DNA of 5,420 nt. Origin: Myxococcota bacterium (GTDB lineage Bacteria; Myxococcota; Polyangia; GCA-2747355; JAKLHH01). The notes below the pieces were generated by a model. That model was not told the origin of the DNA. It saw only the letters and a program-made list of their open reading frames with translations, and ran no database searches. Positions 1 through 5,420 of this stretch are shown here, piece by piece (positions within the stretch are counted from its first letter, which is position 1; every line of letters starts with the position of its first letter). The translations under genes and the position numbers were made by a program. Location of the stretch: positions 1 through 5,420 of the forward strand of contig JAKLHH010000610.1 in assembly GCA_022710245.1 (NCBI GenBank), written 5' to 3'.

Positions 1-1
1 C

Positions 2-643
2 CCCCTCGGCAGGTCGGGCAAGTGCTGCCTGCCGGGCGTCACCGTGACCACCGACAAGGCCGGCTACCTGGAGAGCGCGCCGATCAGCGCCACCGTCACG
101 AACAGCACCGCGGCCAGCGTGTTCCTCGGCGGCTGCTCGGTCTTCGCCTGGGAGAAGCAGGCAACGGACGGCAGCTGGACCTCGCAGGGCCCGGAGAAGG
201 TCTGCGTCTGGGAGGGCATCGCCCAGGAGCTGAAGGCCAGCGCCGCCGCCACCGAGGAGCTGATGGGGCGCAAGGCCGGCACCTACCGGCTGGTGGTCGG
301 CTACGGCGTCGGCTGCACTGCGGGCAAGCCGCTCAGCCAGGCCGGCTGCGCCAGCACCTCGACGGCGACCAGCAAGCCGATCCTGGTCAAGAGCTGCAAG
401 ATGCTCGGGATGCCTAACCCGAACTCCTTCTGCCCGAACGGCAAGATGAGCCCGAAGTACGACGCCGACGGCATCTGCATCGCGACCTATCAGTGCACGC
501 CTTGCGAGCTCGCCGACTGCGGCCCCGCGATGGGCATGCCGAACAAGCTCTGCCCGGACGGCAAGACGGTCTCCGGCCCCACCGGCAAGTGCCTGGCCTC
601 GGGCTGGGGCACCTGCGGCTGGGAAGTGATCAGCTGTCCGTAG
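2..643 (+). CDS. Cys-rich, probably exported protein with Ig-like domain and two GMPN/CPxGK modules (5' partial)
   Basis: The frame is open from the left edge (first full codon at base 2) to TAG at 641-643, giving 213 visible residues. The GTG at 44 is internal to a continuing frame, so the true start lies outside the window. Visible residues ~13-128 read as one beta-sandwich of Ig-like type: VTVTTDKAGYLE, then ISATVTNST, and near its end GTYRLVVGYGVGC before SKPILV. After it come two related Cys modules, residues 132-165 and 173-212. Each has GMPN, then CPNGK or CPDGK, then GIC or GKC, and a closing Cys. There are 16 cysteines in 213 residues, which suggests disulfides and hence a location outside the cytoplasm. 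Similar CPDGK...GPTGKC...GTCGWE segments recur, from memory, in deltaproteobacterial secreted or lipoprotein sequences. I do not recognise a specific function. The signal peptide or lipobox, if present, is off the left edge. The gene is certain; its role is unknown. Confidence 0.85.
   Translation, partial: PLGRSGKCCLPGVTVTTDKAGYLESAPISATVTNSTAASVFLGGCSVFAWEKQATDGSWTSQGPEKVCVWEGIAQELKASAAATEELMGRKAGTYRLVVGYGVGCTAGKPLSQAGCASTSTATSKPILVKSCKMLGMPNPNSFCPNGKMSPKYDADGICIATYQCTPCELADCGPAMGMPNKLCPDGKTVSGPTGKCLASGWGTCGWEVISCP
395..637 (+). repeat. Tandem pair of related Cys modules within the Cys-rich CDS
   Basis: Module A (395-496, 34 residues) and module B (518-637, 40 residues) align from Cys to Cys. 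Both start with a Cys, reach GMPN after four or five residues, then have CP(N/D)GK, a G(I/K)C, and a terminal Cys. Module B has an extra Cys pair region with GTCGWE. They are joined by a seven-residue linker, TPCELAD, containing one Cys. The similarity is at protein level only; the DNA has diverged, so this looks like an old domain duplication rather than a recent repeat. Confidence 0.6.
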
Positions 644-657
644 CAGGCACGCGCCTG
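644..657 (+). terminator. Possible weak terminator hairpin after the Cys-rich CDS
   Basis: Directly after the TAG stop, CAGGC (644-648) and GCCTG (653-657) form a perfect 5-bp GC-rich stem around the loop ACGC. No T-run follows, so it does not meet the criteria for a classical intrinsic terminator. Its position right at the end of a gene is the main argument for a role in 3'-end formation. It could equally be chance in GC-rich DNA. Confidence 0.25.
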
Positions 658-680
658 GCGTAGCCGATCGTCCGTCCGCT

Positions 681-832
681 CCTCGTCCCTTTCACCTCGT
701 CCCTTTCACCTCGTCCCTTTCACCTCGTCCCTTTCACCTCGTCCCTTTCACCTCGTCCCTTTCACCTCGTCCCTTTCACCTCGTCCCTTCGTCACCTCGT
801 CCCTTCGTCCCCTTCACCTTCGTCCCTTTCCA
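681..832. repeat. 14-bp tandem repeat array (minisatellite) with degenerate tail
   Basis: The unit CCTCGTCCCTTTCA occurs seven times without a mismatch or spacer from 681 to 778. It is followed by variant, longer units: 779-794 (16 bp, with CTTCGTCA in place of CTTTCA), 795-816 (22 bp) and 817-832 (16 bp). Fourteen is not a multiple of three, and each unit carries a stop on the minus strand (TGA), so the array is not a coding repeat on that strand. On the plus strand the perfect units contain no stop in any frame, but no start or ribosome binding site accompanies them. The perfect identity of seven units suggests recent slippage or a variable copy number. There are no unique spacers, so it is not a CRISPR. 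It lies in the gap between two same-strand genes. Confidence 0.95.
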
Positions 833-998
833 CCGCCTCGACCGCCGCCGCTGTCGCACGGAGGCCATCGCTGTCGCAGGTGGTCGCTGGACCTGCCGGC
901 AACACTTCCCGAGGCGACGCCGTCGTCTGGGTGCTTGACGCCATCGTCTGTGTTCTTGGCTCGTTGAAGTCGGCGCGCGTCGTGCATGACTGGACCTC
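833..998. other. Non-coding leader region of the GNAT-like gene, with short direct repeats
   Basis: Together with the repeat array, this completes a 355-bp gap (644-998) without a supported gene. It contains a 21-bp imperfect tandem duplication (916-936 and 937-957, 18 of 21 bases identical) and a 10-bp direct repeat CGCTGTCGCA at 849-858 and 869-878. The promoter of the downstream gene would be expected here, but I see no convincing -35/-10 pair. The best -35-like string, TTGACG at 935-940, has no matching -10. No strong Shine-Dalgarno precedes the ATG at 999; only a weak GGA at 992-994 is present. Confidence 0.5.
916..957. repeat. 21-bp imperfect tandem duplication
   Basis: Copy one (916-936) and copy two (937-957) both begin GACGCC and share TCGTCTG near the centre. 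They differ at three of 21 positions (G/A at 7, G/T at 15, G/T at 18). It lies just upstream of the GNAT-like gene and could be a decayed direct-repeat operator or simply slippage. Nothing in the sequence decides between these. Confidence 0.6.
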
Positions 999-1055
999 AT
1001 GAAGCGTCTCCTCCTCCTCGGCGCCATCCTCATCGTGGCTCGCGGTGCAGCCGCC
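999..1055 (+). other. Sec signal peptide of the GNAT-like protein
   Basis: Codons 1-19 encode MKRLLLLGAILIVARGAAA. It has a two-residue basic n-region, a hydrophobic core of about 11 residues and small residues at -3 and -1 (A17, A19) before Glu-Pro. There is no Cys at +1, so a signal peptidase I site is expected rather than a lipobox. The Arg at position 15, just after the core, is slightly unusual but lies in the c-region. Confidence 0.8.
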
Positions 1056-1832
1056 GAGCCGGTGCGGGCGAGCCTCTTCGGCCTCAGAGCGGACTATCGT
1101 GCCCTGATGCAGAGGGCCGCCAGCAACCTTCATCGGCCCCTCTCCAGCGCTGAGCGCAAGGCGATCTGGCGCGCTCACCTGGTCGGCGCCGGCGAGCTGG
1201 GGCGGGACGGCGCCGCGGCACGCCTCGGCAACTTCACCAACGCCCAGCTGCACCGTCGACGGCTCGCGCTCCGCGAGGCGGGGACGCTGAGCGAGTCGGA
1301 GCAGAAGCAGTTGATCCGGCAAGGCAGCCCACCCCGCGGCACCGTCCAGCAGACGGGGCGGTTCGGGAGCGATACGCTGCGGTTCGGCTACGAGGTGGGC
1401 GGGAAGGAGGTCGCTCGCCTCGTCGTCCGGACCTCGCCGGAGAGCAACCGCGTCTACGTCCAGAGCGTGCAGGTAGACGCCGCCTTCAAGGGGAGAGGGA
1501 TCTCCGAGGTGCTCTTCTCGAGGCTGGTGGAGGCGTGCGGGCCCGGCAAGTTGTATTCGGCCGAGATGGCGTATGACAACTATCTCGCGATCGCGGGACA
1601 CCTGAGCAGCAGGTACGGCGTCGCGCTTCCGTTGAACGGCAGCCCGAGCCCCACCGTCGAGGGCCAGCTGCGCGAGGCCTTGCCGCAGACCCCCTTCGTG
1701 AAGGCGTGGAAGAGGCTAGGGTACACGGACATCTCGGCGTTCAGGGTCGAGTGGTCGCGCGTGGGAGGTCCGGATGGCCCCTTGAACCCCGCTGTCTACT
1801 TCACCATCGCGGACCCTCGCGATCGCCGGTAG
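999..1832 (+). CDS. Secreted protein with helical HLVGxGExGxDG module and GNAT-like acetyltransferase domain
   Basis: Complete gene of 277 residues, ATG at 999 to TAG at 1830-1832. An in-frame TGA at 987 makes this the first possible start. The N-terminus MKRLLLLGAILIVARGAAA followed by EP is a clear Sec signal peptide (basic Lys-Arg, hydrophobic core, AAA cleavage site after residue 19), which supports this start although the ribosome binding site is weak. Residues ~47-109 form a predicted helical module with RAHLVGAGELGRDG, LGNFTNAQLHRRR and a closing acidic-basic helix. A similar module occurs, from memory, in other deltaproteobacterial proteins of unknown role. Residues ~115-277 resemble the GNAT N-acetyltransferase fold: strands VARLVVRT and VYVQSVQVD, a motif A-like loop FKGRGIS followed by a helix (163-177), and a motif B-like AWKRLGYTDI (236-245). 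About 50 residues separate the two motifs, longer than usual. In the Q/R-x-x-G-x-G/A signature the ends are Lys and Ser, so acetyl-CoA binding is uncertain. Exported GNAT enzymes are unusual because acetyl-CoA is cytoplasmic; the fold may have been reused. The substrate is unknown. There is a single Cys (180). The gene converges on the macroglobulin gene. Confidence 0.85.
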   Translation: MKRLLLLGAILIVARGAAAEPVRASLFGLRADYRALMQRAASNLHRPLSSAERKAIWRAHLVGAGELGRDGAAARLGNFTNAQLHRRRLALREAGTLSESEQKQLIRQGSPPRGTVQQTGRFGSDTLRFGYEVGGKEVARLVVRTSPESNRVYVQSVQVDAAFKGRGISEVLFSRLVEACGPGKLYSAEMAYDNYLAIAGHLSSRYGVALPLNGSPSPTVEGQLREALPQTPFVKAWKRLGYTDISAFRVEWSRVGGPDGPLNPAVYFTIADPRDRR

Positions 1833-1841
1833 TGGCACCGG
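1826..1841. terminator. Short inverted repeat between the two convergent stop codons
   Basis: CCGGT (1826-1830) and ACCGG (1837-1841) form a perfect 5-bp stem with the loop AGTGGC. It overlaps the TAG of the plus-strand gene and lies just beyond the TGA of the minus-strand gene. The position would suit a bidirectional terminator, but the stem is short and lacks a T-run on either side. I report the inverted repeat as seen and the terminator role as a weak inference. Confidence 0.2.
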
Positions 1842-1843
1842 GA

Positions 1844-4800
1844 TCACGGCGCCGGGTAGCTCGCGCGGCCGGCCGGCCCGTGGCCGTAGACCTCGGGCGT
1901 GTACATCTCCTCGGCGCGGAGCGGCGGCGCGATGAAGTCGCCCTCGAAGGAGACCCGCGCGAGGTAGCGGTAGGTGAGCTTGCCCGGCTGCATCAGGTCG
2001 CGGAAGAAGAGGACGCGGTCGTCGCGGAGCTCGTGGTGGTTCCAGCTCGAGCTCTTCAGCCAGAGGTCGCCGGCGCCGAAGCTGCGAGTGCCGGTGGCGA
2101 GGGTGGCGTCGAGCGCCTCGAGGCCGGCCGGGAGCGGGTCCTCGACGACTAGGTAGCGGCGCGCCTCGCGGCTCTCCACCTCGAGCGTGACGAGGAGCGT
2201 GTCGCCGAGCCGCGGCGGCCGCTGCACCGCGAGCGGCTTGCCCGCGGCGTCGAGGACCTGCACCGTCCGCCGCACGGCGAGGCCGTGGTCCTGCGCCCGC
2301 GCCGGCAGCTCGCGCCGCGCGTAGCGCAGGCGCGCCACGTAGTAGAGCGTGCCCTTGCCCCGCTTGCCGACGATCAGATCCTGACCGCCGCTCCCCGAGG
2401 CGCGCGCCGCCGCGAGGAGCTGCTGCATGGCGACGCGCGAGAGCACCGGCTTGCTGGAGAAGCCGCGGAAGGCGGCGCGGAGCAGCTCGGAGCGACCGAG
2501 CCAGACCCCGGCCTCGAAGTCGGGGCGCTCGCGCTCGCGCAGCCGCGCGTAGTCCCAGAGGCCGAGGAGCGCCCAGGCGGCCTCCTGCGTGTTGCGGAAG
2601 CGCGCCTGCTTGCGCCCGAGGAGGAACCAGCGCACGACGCGCGGGATCAGCGGGTGGTCCGGGCGCGCGGCGAGGAGCGCGAGGAGCACCATCGCCGTGG
2701 TGCGGTCGCTCGAGTGCATCAGCACCTTGTAGCCGTCGTGGAGGTTCTCCTCGGCGTGGGCCCAGGTGCCGTCGACGCGCAAGCTGCCTCCGAGCTCGCC
2801 GGCGAGGGTCCCCACGGCGCGCCGCGCGTCGGGCGTGGCGCGCGCGCCGGTCAGCGAGGCGAGGAGCATCGCGCGCGCGAAGAGCGGCCGCCGCGCGCGG
2901 TCCTTGAAGAGCTCGAGCGCGGTCTTGCTCACGTCGCGGCCGTGGAGGTGGAGCGCGTAGGTGAGGAAGGTCCGGGTCTCCCACCAGCCGAAGTGCCCGG
3001 CCGTGCTGACGTGCCCGAGCTCCCTGGAGAGGTAGTCGAGCGCCCGGCGGACGGCCTCGGCCGGCACCAGCCGCGCGAGCTCGCCGCCCGCCAGCTTGGC
3101 GCGGTGGAGGACGATCAGCGCGTAGGCGGTGGCCCAGGCCCAGCTCTCGCTGCTCCGCGGCCAGTAGCCGAAGCCGCCGTCCCGCCGCTGCATGGCGAGG
3201 ATGTCCTGCAGCCCCTCGGCGATCAGCTGGCGCGGCTGGCCCGGGAGCTTCAAGGAGAAGCGATCGCCGAGCGCCACCGCGGCGAGCATCGGCAGGAGCC
3301 GCGAGCTCTTCTGCTCGAGGCAGCCGTAGGGGTACTCGATCAGCTGCTCCATCCCCTCCAGGGCGCCGGTCAGCGCCGTCGAGGCGAGCGAGACCTCGAG
3401 GCCGCCGTGGTCGGCCTCGACCTTGCCCTCGAGCGGCGTGAGGCCCTGGCGCACCGCGCCCTCGGTCTGGCCCGAGACGCTGGAGGCCTCGGGGAGCAGC
3501 GCGCGCTGCACGACGAGCGTGTGCTCGAGGACGTCCACCACGCCGCCGGCCTCCACGCGGAAGGTGAGGCGCGCGGTGCCGGCCGAGCGCGCGTCGAGCT
3601 GGAAGCGGAGCTCGCGGTCGGTGCCGCGCGGGAGCTCGAGCTCCTGCGAGGCGGGGCCGCCCAAGCGGACGGCGCCCTCGGCGCGGGCGGTGACGCGCAC
3701 GCGGGCGAGGGGCAGGGCGGTGTTGTGGATGAGGACGCCGGCCCGCGCGCGATCGCCGACGCGGAGGAGGCGCGGCAGCGCGGGGAGCGTGACGAGCGGC
3801 AGGTCGACCTCGATCGAGGAGGCGCCCGTGCCCGAGCAGCGCGCCTCGTCGACGGCGAAGGCCATCAGGCGGTAGCGCGTCAGGTTGTCCGGCAGGGTGA
3901 AGCTCGCCTCGGCGCGGCCGAGCTCGTCGGTGAGGAGCGTGGCGTGCCAGGCGGTGGTGAGGAAGCGCCGCCGCGGGCTCTTGTCCTTGGGCGCGCTGCT
4001 GCTGGAGGAGCTCCCGCCGCCCATGCCGCGGCCCATGGCCCCGAGGCCGCCCGCGCCGTAGGCGTCGCGGATGGCGGTGTGGTCGCGGTGCTCGACGGGG
4101 ATCTTCAGCGGGAGCAGCCGCTGGCGCACGTCGCCGACGAGGACGCCGTCGGCCGGGGTGCGCAGCAGGTCCCAGACCGGCTCGGGGAGCTGGAAGCCGG
4201 TCAGCTGCAGCACCGCCTCGTCGACGGCCATCACCACGAGCTGCGCCCGGTGCGCCTTGCCGAGCCCATCCTTGACCGCGAGCTTGAGCTGCACGCGCTC
4301 GCCGGGGCGGTAGCGGGCGCGCGCCGGGGTGAGCGCGACGCCCAGGCGGTAGGGCGCCGCGCCCAGCGTGAGCTCCGCGGTGGCGCTGAGGAGCGGGCCC
4401 TTCTGATCGCGCAGGCCGCGCGGCCGCAGCCCCACCACGCGCACGTGCACGCTGCGGGCGAAGCGGTCCTCGACGGGGAGCGGCAGCGTGGCGGACCCGC
4501 TCGCGCCGAGGCGGAGGACGGTGGAGCGGAAGACGCGCTCGCGCTCCACCAGCACCAGCACCTCGCGGAGCTCGGGCAGGCGCGAGGTGACGCTGACCAC
4601 CGCCGTCTGGCCGGGCAGGTACTCCTCGCGGTCGAGCTTGACCTCGAGCAGCGCGTCGCGCTGCTTGCGCGCCTCCTCGGTGTGCTCGCTCTTGCTGCTC
4701 CACTCGCTCGGGCGGTAGAGCCGCTCGAGGGTGCGGGCCTCGCGGCCGGCGTCGTCGCGCACGCTGAGCAGCAGGAAGAGCTGCGAGAGGCCCTGCTCCT

Positions 4801-5420
4801 CGGGCCAGGGCACCTTGAGCAGGGAGCCCCTGGCCGGCACCGCCACGCGCGTGGTCCAGCGCGTGCGCGACCAGTCGATCTCGGAATAGCCGCGGCCGTC
4901 GTAGAGGGTCGCGGTCACCTCGCCCGCGCGGGGCGTGCCCTTGCCGTCCACGACGAGCAGCCGCCGGTGCACCGCGGTCGCGGTGCCGGGCGCCTCCGCG
5001 AAGGCCACCAGCCGCTCGCCCGGCCGCTGCAGCACGCTCCAGCGGCGCGCCACGGTCTGGCGGTCGGCGGAGCTGATCTCGATCTCGACGCTCTGCCAGC
5101 GCGGCCAGGGGTCGGGCGGGTCGGCCACGGTGGGGAGCTCGAGGTGCAGGCGGCCCTTGCCGTCGAGGGCGCCCCCGCTCCGGTGCCAGGGGCCGTCGCT
5201 GCGCGTGCTCCAGGAGCGATCGCCGAAGTGGTAGTCGGGGTGCCCCGGGACGCTGGAGCTGTGCGGCTCGCGGGTGACGCTGAGCCGGTACGCGGCGCCG
5301 GCGAGCGGCCCGCCGAAGAGGTAGCGGGCCTCGACGTCGAGGCGGAGCGGCTCGGTCGGGGCCGGCTCGCTCGGGCGCGCGCTGAGGCGCACCTCGAAGG
5401 GCGGCTCGCGGTACTCGGCG
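1844..5420 (-). CDS. Bacterial alpha-2-macroglobulin, thioester (CLEQ) type, YfhM/ECAM-like (N-terminus beyond window)
   Basis: The minus frame is open from the right edge to TGA at 1844-1846, 1191 visible residues. The GTG at 5392 is not the true start: the frame continues upstream with EYREPPFEV, a typical macroglobulin-domain opening. Counting from that GTG, the order is: macroglobulin-like domains (to ~230); bait-region domain opening with LDREEYLPGQ (~245-340); a domain with YRPGERVQLKL and VVMAVDEAVLQL (348-400); Gly/Ser-rich candidate bait (~433-478); A2M domain with LPDNLTRYRLMAFAVDE (~477-565); thioester YPYGCLEQKSSRLLP (687-701); alpha-helical thioester domain (~690-1000, with GGFGYWP and WATAYAL); and the C-terminal macroglobulin domain with PLPAGLEALD, LRDDRVLFF and EEMYTPEVYG. 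Proteins of this family trap attacking proteases in the periplasm: cleavage of the bait exposes the Cys-Gln thioester, which bonds covalently to the protease. About 490 residues follow the thioester Cys, close to the ~466 recalled for E. coli YfhM (1653 aa), so perhaps 500 or more N-terminal residues, including any signal or lipobox, are outside. The visible part contains only two Cys, 519 and 691. No pbpC gene lies downstream; a convergent gene does. Confidence 0.95.
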   Translation of the reverse strand, partial: AEYREPPFEVRLSARPSEPAPTEPLRLDVEARYLFGGPLAGAAYRLSVTREPHSSSVPGHPDYHFGDRSWSTRSDGPWHRSGGALDGKGRLHLELPTVADPPDPWPRWQSVEIEISSADRQTVARRWSVLQRPGERLVAFAEAPGTATAVHRRLLVVDGKGTPRAGEVTATLYDGRGYSEIDWSRTRWTTRVAVPARGSLLKVPWPEEQGLSQLFLLLSVRDDAGREARTLERLYRPSEWSSKSEHTEEARKQRDALLEVKLDREEYLPGQTAVVSVTSRLPELREVLVLVERERVFRSTVLRLGASGSATLPLPVEDRFARSVHVRVVGLRPRGLRDQKGPLLSATAELTLGAAPYRLGVALTPARARYRPGERVQLKLAVKDGLGKAHRAQLVVMAVDEAVLQLTGFQLPEPVWDLLRTPADGVLVGDVRQRLLPLKIPVEHRDHTAIRDAYGAGGLGAMGRGMGGGSSSSSSAPKDKSPRRRFLTTAWHATLLTDELGRAEASFTLPDNLTRYRLMAFAVDEARCSGTGASSIEVDLPLVTLPALPRLLRVGDRARAGVLIHNTALPLARVRVTARAEGAVRLGGPASQELELPRGTDRELRFQLDARSAGTARLTFRVEAGGVVDVLEHTLVVQRALLPEASSVSGQTEGAVRQGLTPLEGKVEADHGGLEVSLASTALTGALEGMEQLIEYPYGCLEQKSSRLLPMLAAVALGDRFSLKLPGQPRQLIAEGLQDILAMQRRDGGFGYWPRSSESWAWATAYALIVLHRAKLAGGELARLVPAEAVRRALDYLSRELGHVSTAGHFGWWETRTFLTYALHLHGRDVSKTALELFKDRARRPLFARAMLLASLTGARATPDARRAVGTLAGELGGSLRVDGTWAHAEENLHDGYKVLMHSSDRTTAMVLLALLAARPDHPLIPRVVRWFLLGRKQARFRNTQEAAWALLGLWDYARLRERERPDFEAGVWLGRSELLRAAFRGFSSKPVLSRVAMQQLLAAARASGSGGQDLIVGKRGKGTLYYVARLRYARRELPARAQDHGLAVRRTVQVLDAAGKPLAVQRPPRLGDTLLVTLEVESREARRYLVVEDPLPAGLEALDATLATGTRSFGAGDLWLKSSSWNHHELRDDRVLFFRDLMQPGKLTYRYLARVSFEGDFIAPPLRAEEMYTPEVYGHGPAGRASYPAP
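3311..3322 (-). other. Internal thioester motif CLEQ of the alpha-2-macroglobulin
   Basis: These four codons encode Cys-Leu-Glu-Gln inside YPYGCLEQKSSRLLP. In this family the Cys side chain and the Gln form an intramolecular thioester that reacts with amines of a trapped protease. Both key residues are intact, so the protein should be of the covalent-trapping type, unlike thioester-less bacterial homologues (YfaS/MagD type). Confidence 0.93.
3959..4096 (-). other. Candidate bait region of the alpha-2-macroglobulin
   Basis: Between the VVMAVDEAVLQL domain and the conserved A2M domain, this segment (residues ~433-478 from the GTG at 5392) is low in complexity. It runs from HRDHTAIRDAYG through GAGGLGAMGRGMGGG and six serines to APKDKSPRRR. 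It should be flexible and exposed, and its Lys/Arg residues offer trypsin-like cleavage sites. The position matches the bait region of the family; the exact boundaries are my estimate. Confidence 0.65.

Noticed and set aside
22..417. A 131-codon plus-strand frame overlapping the Cys-rich gene
   Set aside because: Arg/Gly/His-rich composition typical of a frame-shifted shadow; the overlapping frame has clear beta-sandwich and Cys-module patterns.
681..832. CRISPR array
   Set aside because: Units are 14 bp and directly abut with no unique spacers, and no cas gene is visible.
935..963. Promoter with TTGACG as the -35 element for the GNAT-like gene
   Set aside because: At 16-18 bp spacing there is only GC-rich sequence with no resemblance to a -10 element, and the hexamer falls within a tandem duplication.
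792..1601. A 269-codon minus-strand frame opposite the GNAT-like gene and running into the repeat array
   Set aside because: The plus strand here encodes a protein with a signal peptide and recognisable motifs. The antisense product has no coherent domain and ends in repeat-encoded DEGEGDEGTR.
1716..4703. A 995-codon open frame on the minus strand in a different frame from the macroglobulin
   Set aside because: It lies wholly in another frame of a gene with unmistakable macroglobulin motifs. Its product is dominated by Arg, Ala, Pro and Gly, as expected from shifted GC-rich codons, and it shows no domain.
5390..5392. GTG as the start of the macroglobulin gene
   Set aside because: The frame continues upstream to the window edge with EYREPPFEV, a family-typical domain start, and the encoded N-terminus after the GTG has no signal peptide.

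Overview
The window is high-GC DNA (roughly 70% by eye, not counted) with long open antisense frames. Its genes are an exported Cys-rich protein, a secreted GNAT-like protein and a large bacterial alpha-2-macroglobulin. This fits a large-genome Gram-negative bacterium, most plausibly Myxococcota or a related former deltaproteobacterium. That placement is inferred from style and gene content; there is no rRNA or other marker gene to confirm it.

Layout. Bases 2-643 (+) are the 3' end of a Cys-rich, probably exported protein: an Ig-like beta-sandwich followed by two related Cys modules built around GMPN and CP(N/D)GK. A small hairpin follows its stop codon. Bases 644-998 carry no supported gene. 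They hold seven perfect copies of a 14-bp tandem repeat, a degenerate tail, and further shorter direct repeats. Bases 999-1832 (+) encode a complete 277-residue protein with a signal peptide, a helical module and a GNAT-like acetyltransferase fold. Bases 1844-5420 (-) are the C-terminal ~1190 residues of an alpha-2-macroglobulin with a thioester motif (CLEQ), a Gly/Ser-rich candidate bait region and the typical C-terminal domain. Its N-terminus lies beyond the right edge.

The last two genes converge with only 11 bp between their stop codons. All three proteins look exported, so the window seems to be a stretch of cell-envelope or extracellular functions. Nothing shows that they act together: they are not in one operon, and the pbpC gene often found beside this type of macroglobulin is not in view. 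No mobile element, tRNA, rRNA or CRISPR array was seen. The points most worth a second look are the exported GNAT-fold protein, whose usual cofactor is absent outside the cytoplasm, and the 14-bp array, whose units repeat the core of the 16S rRNA 3' tail.
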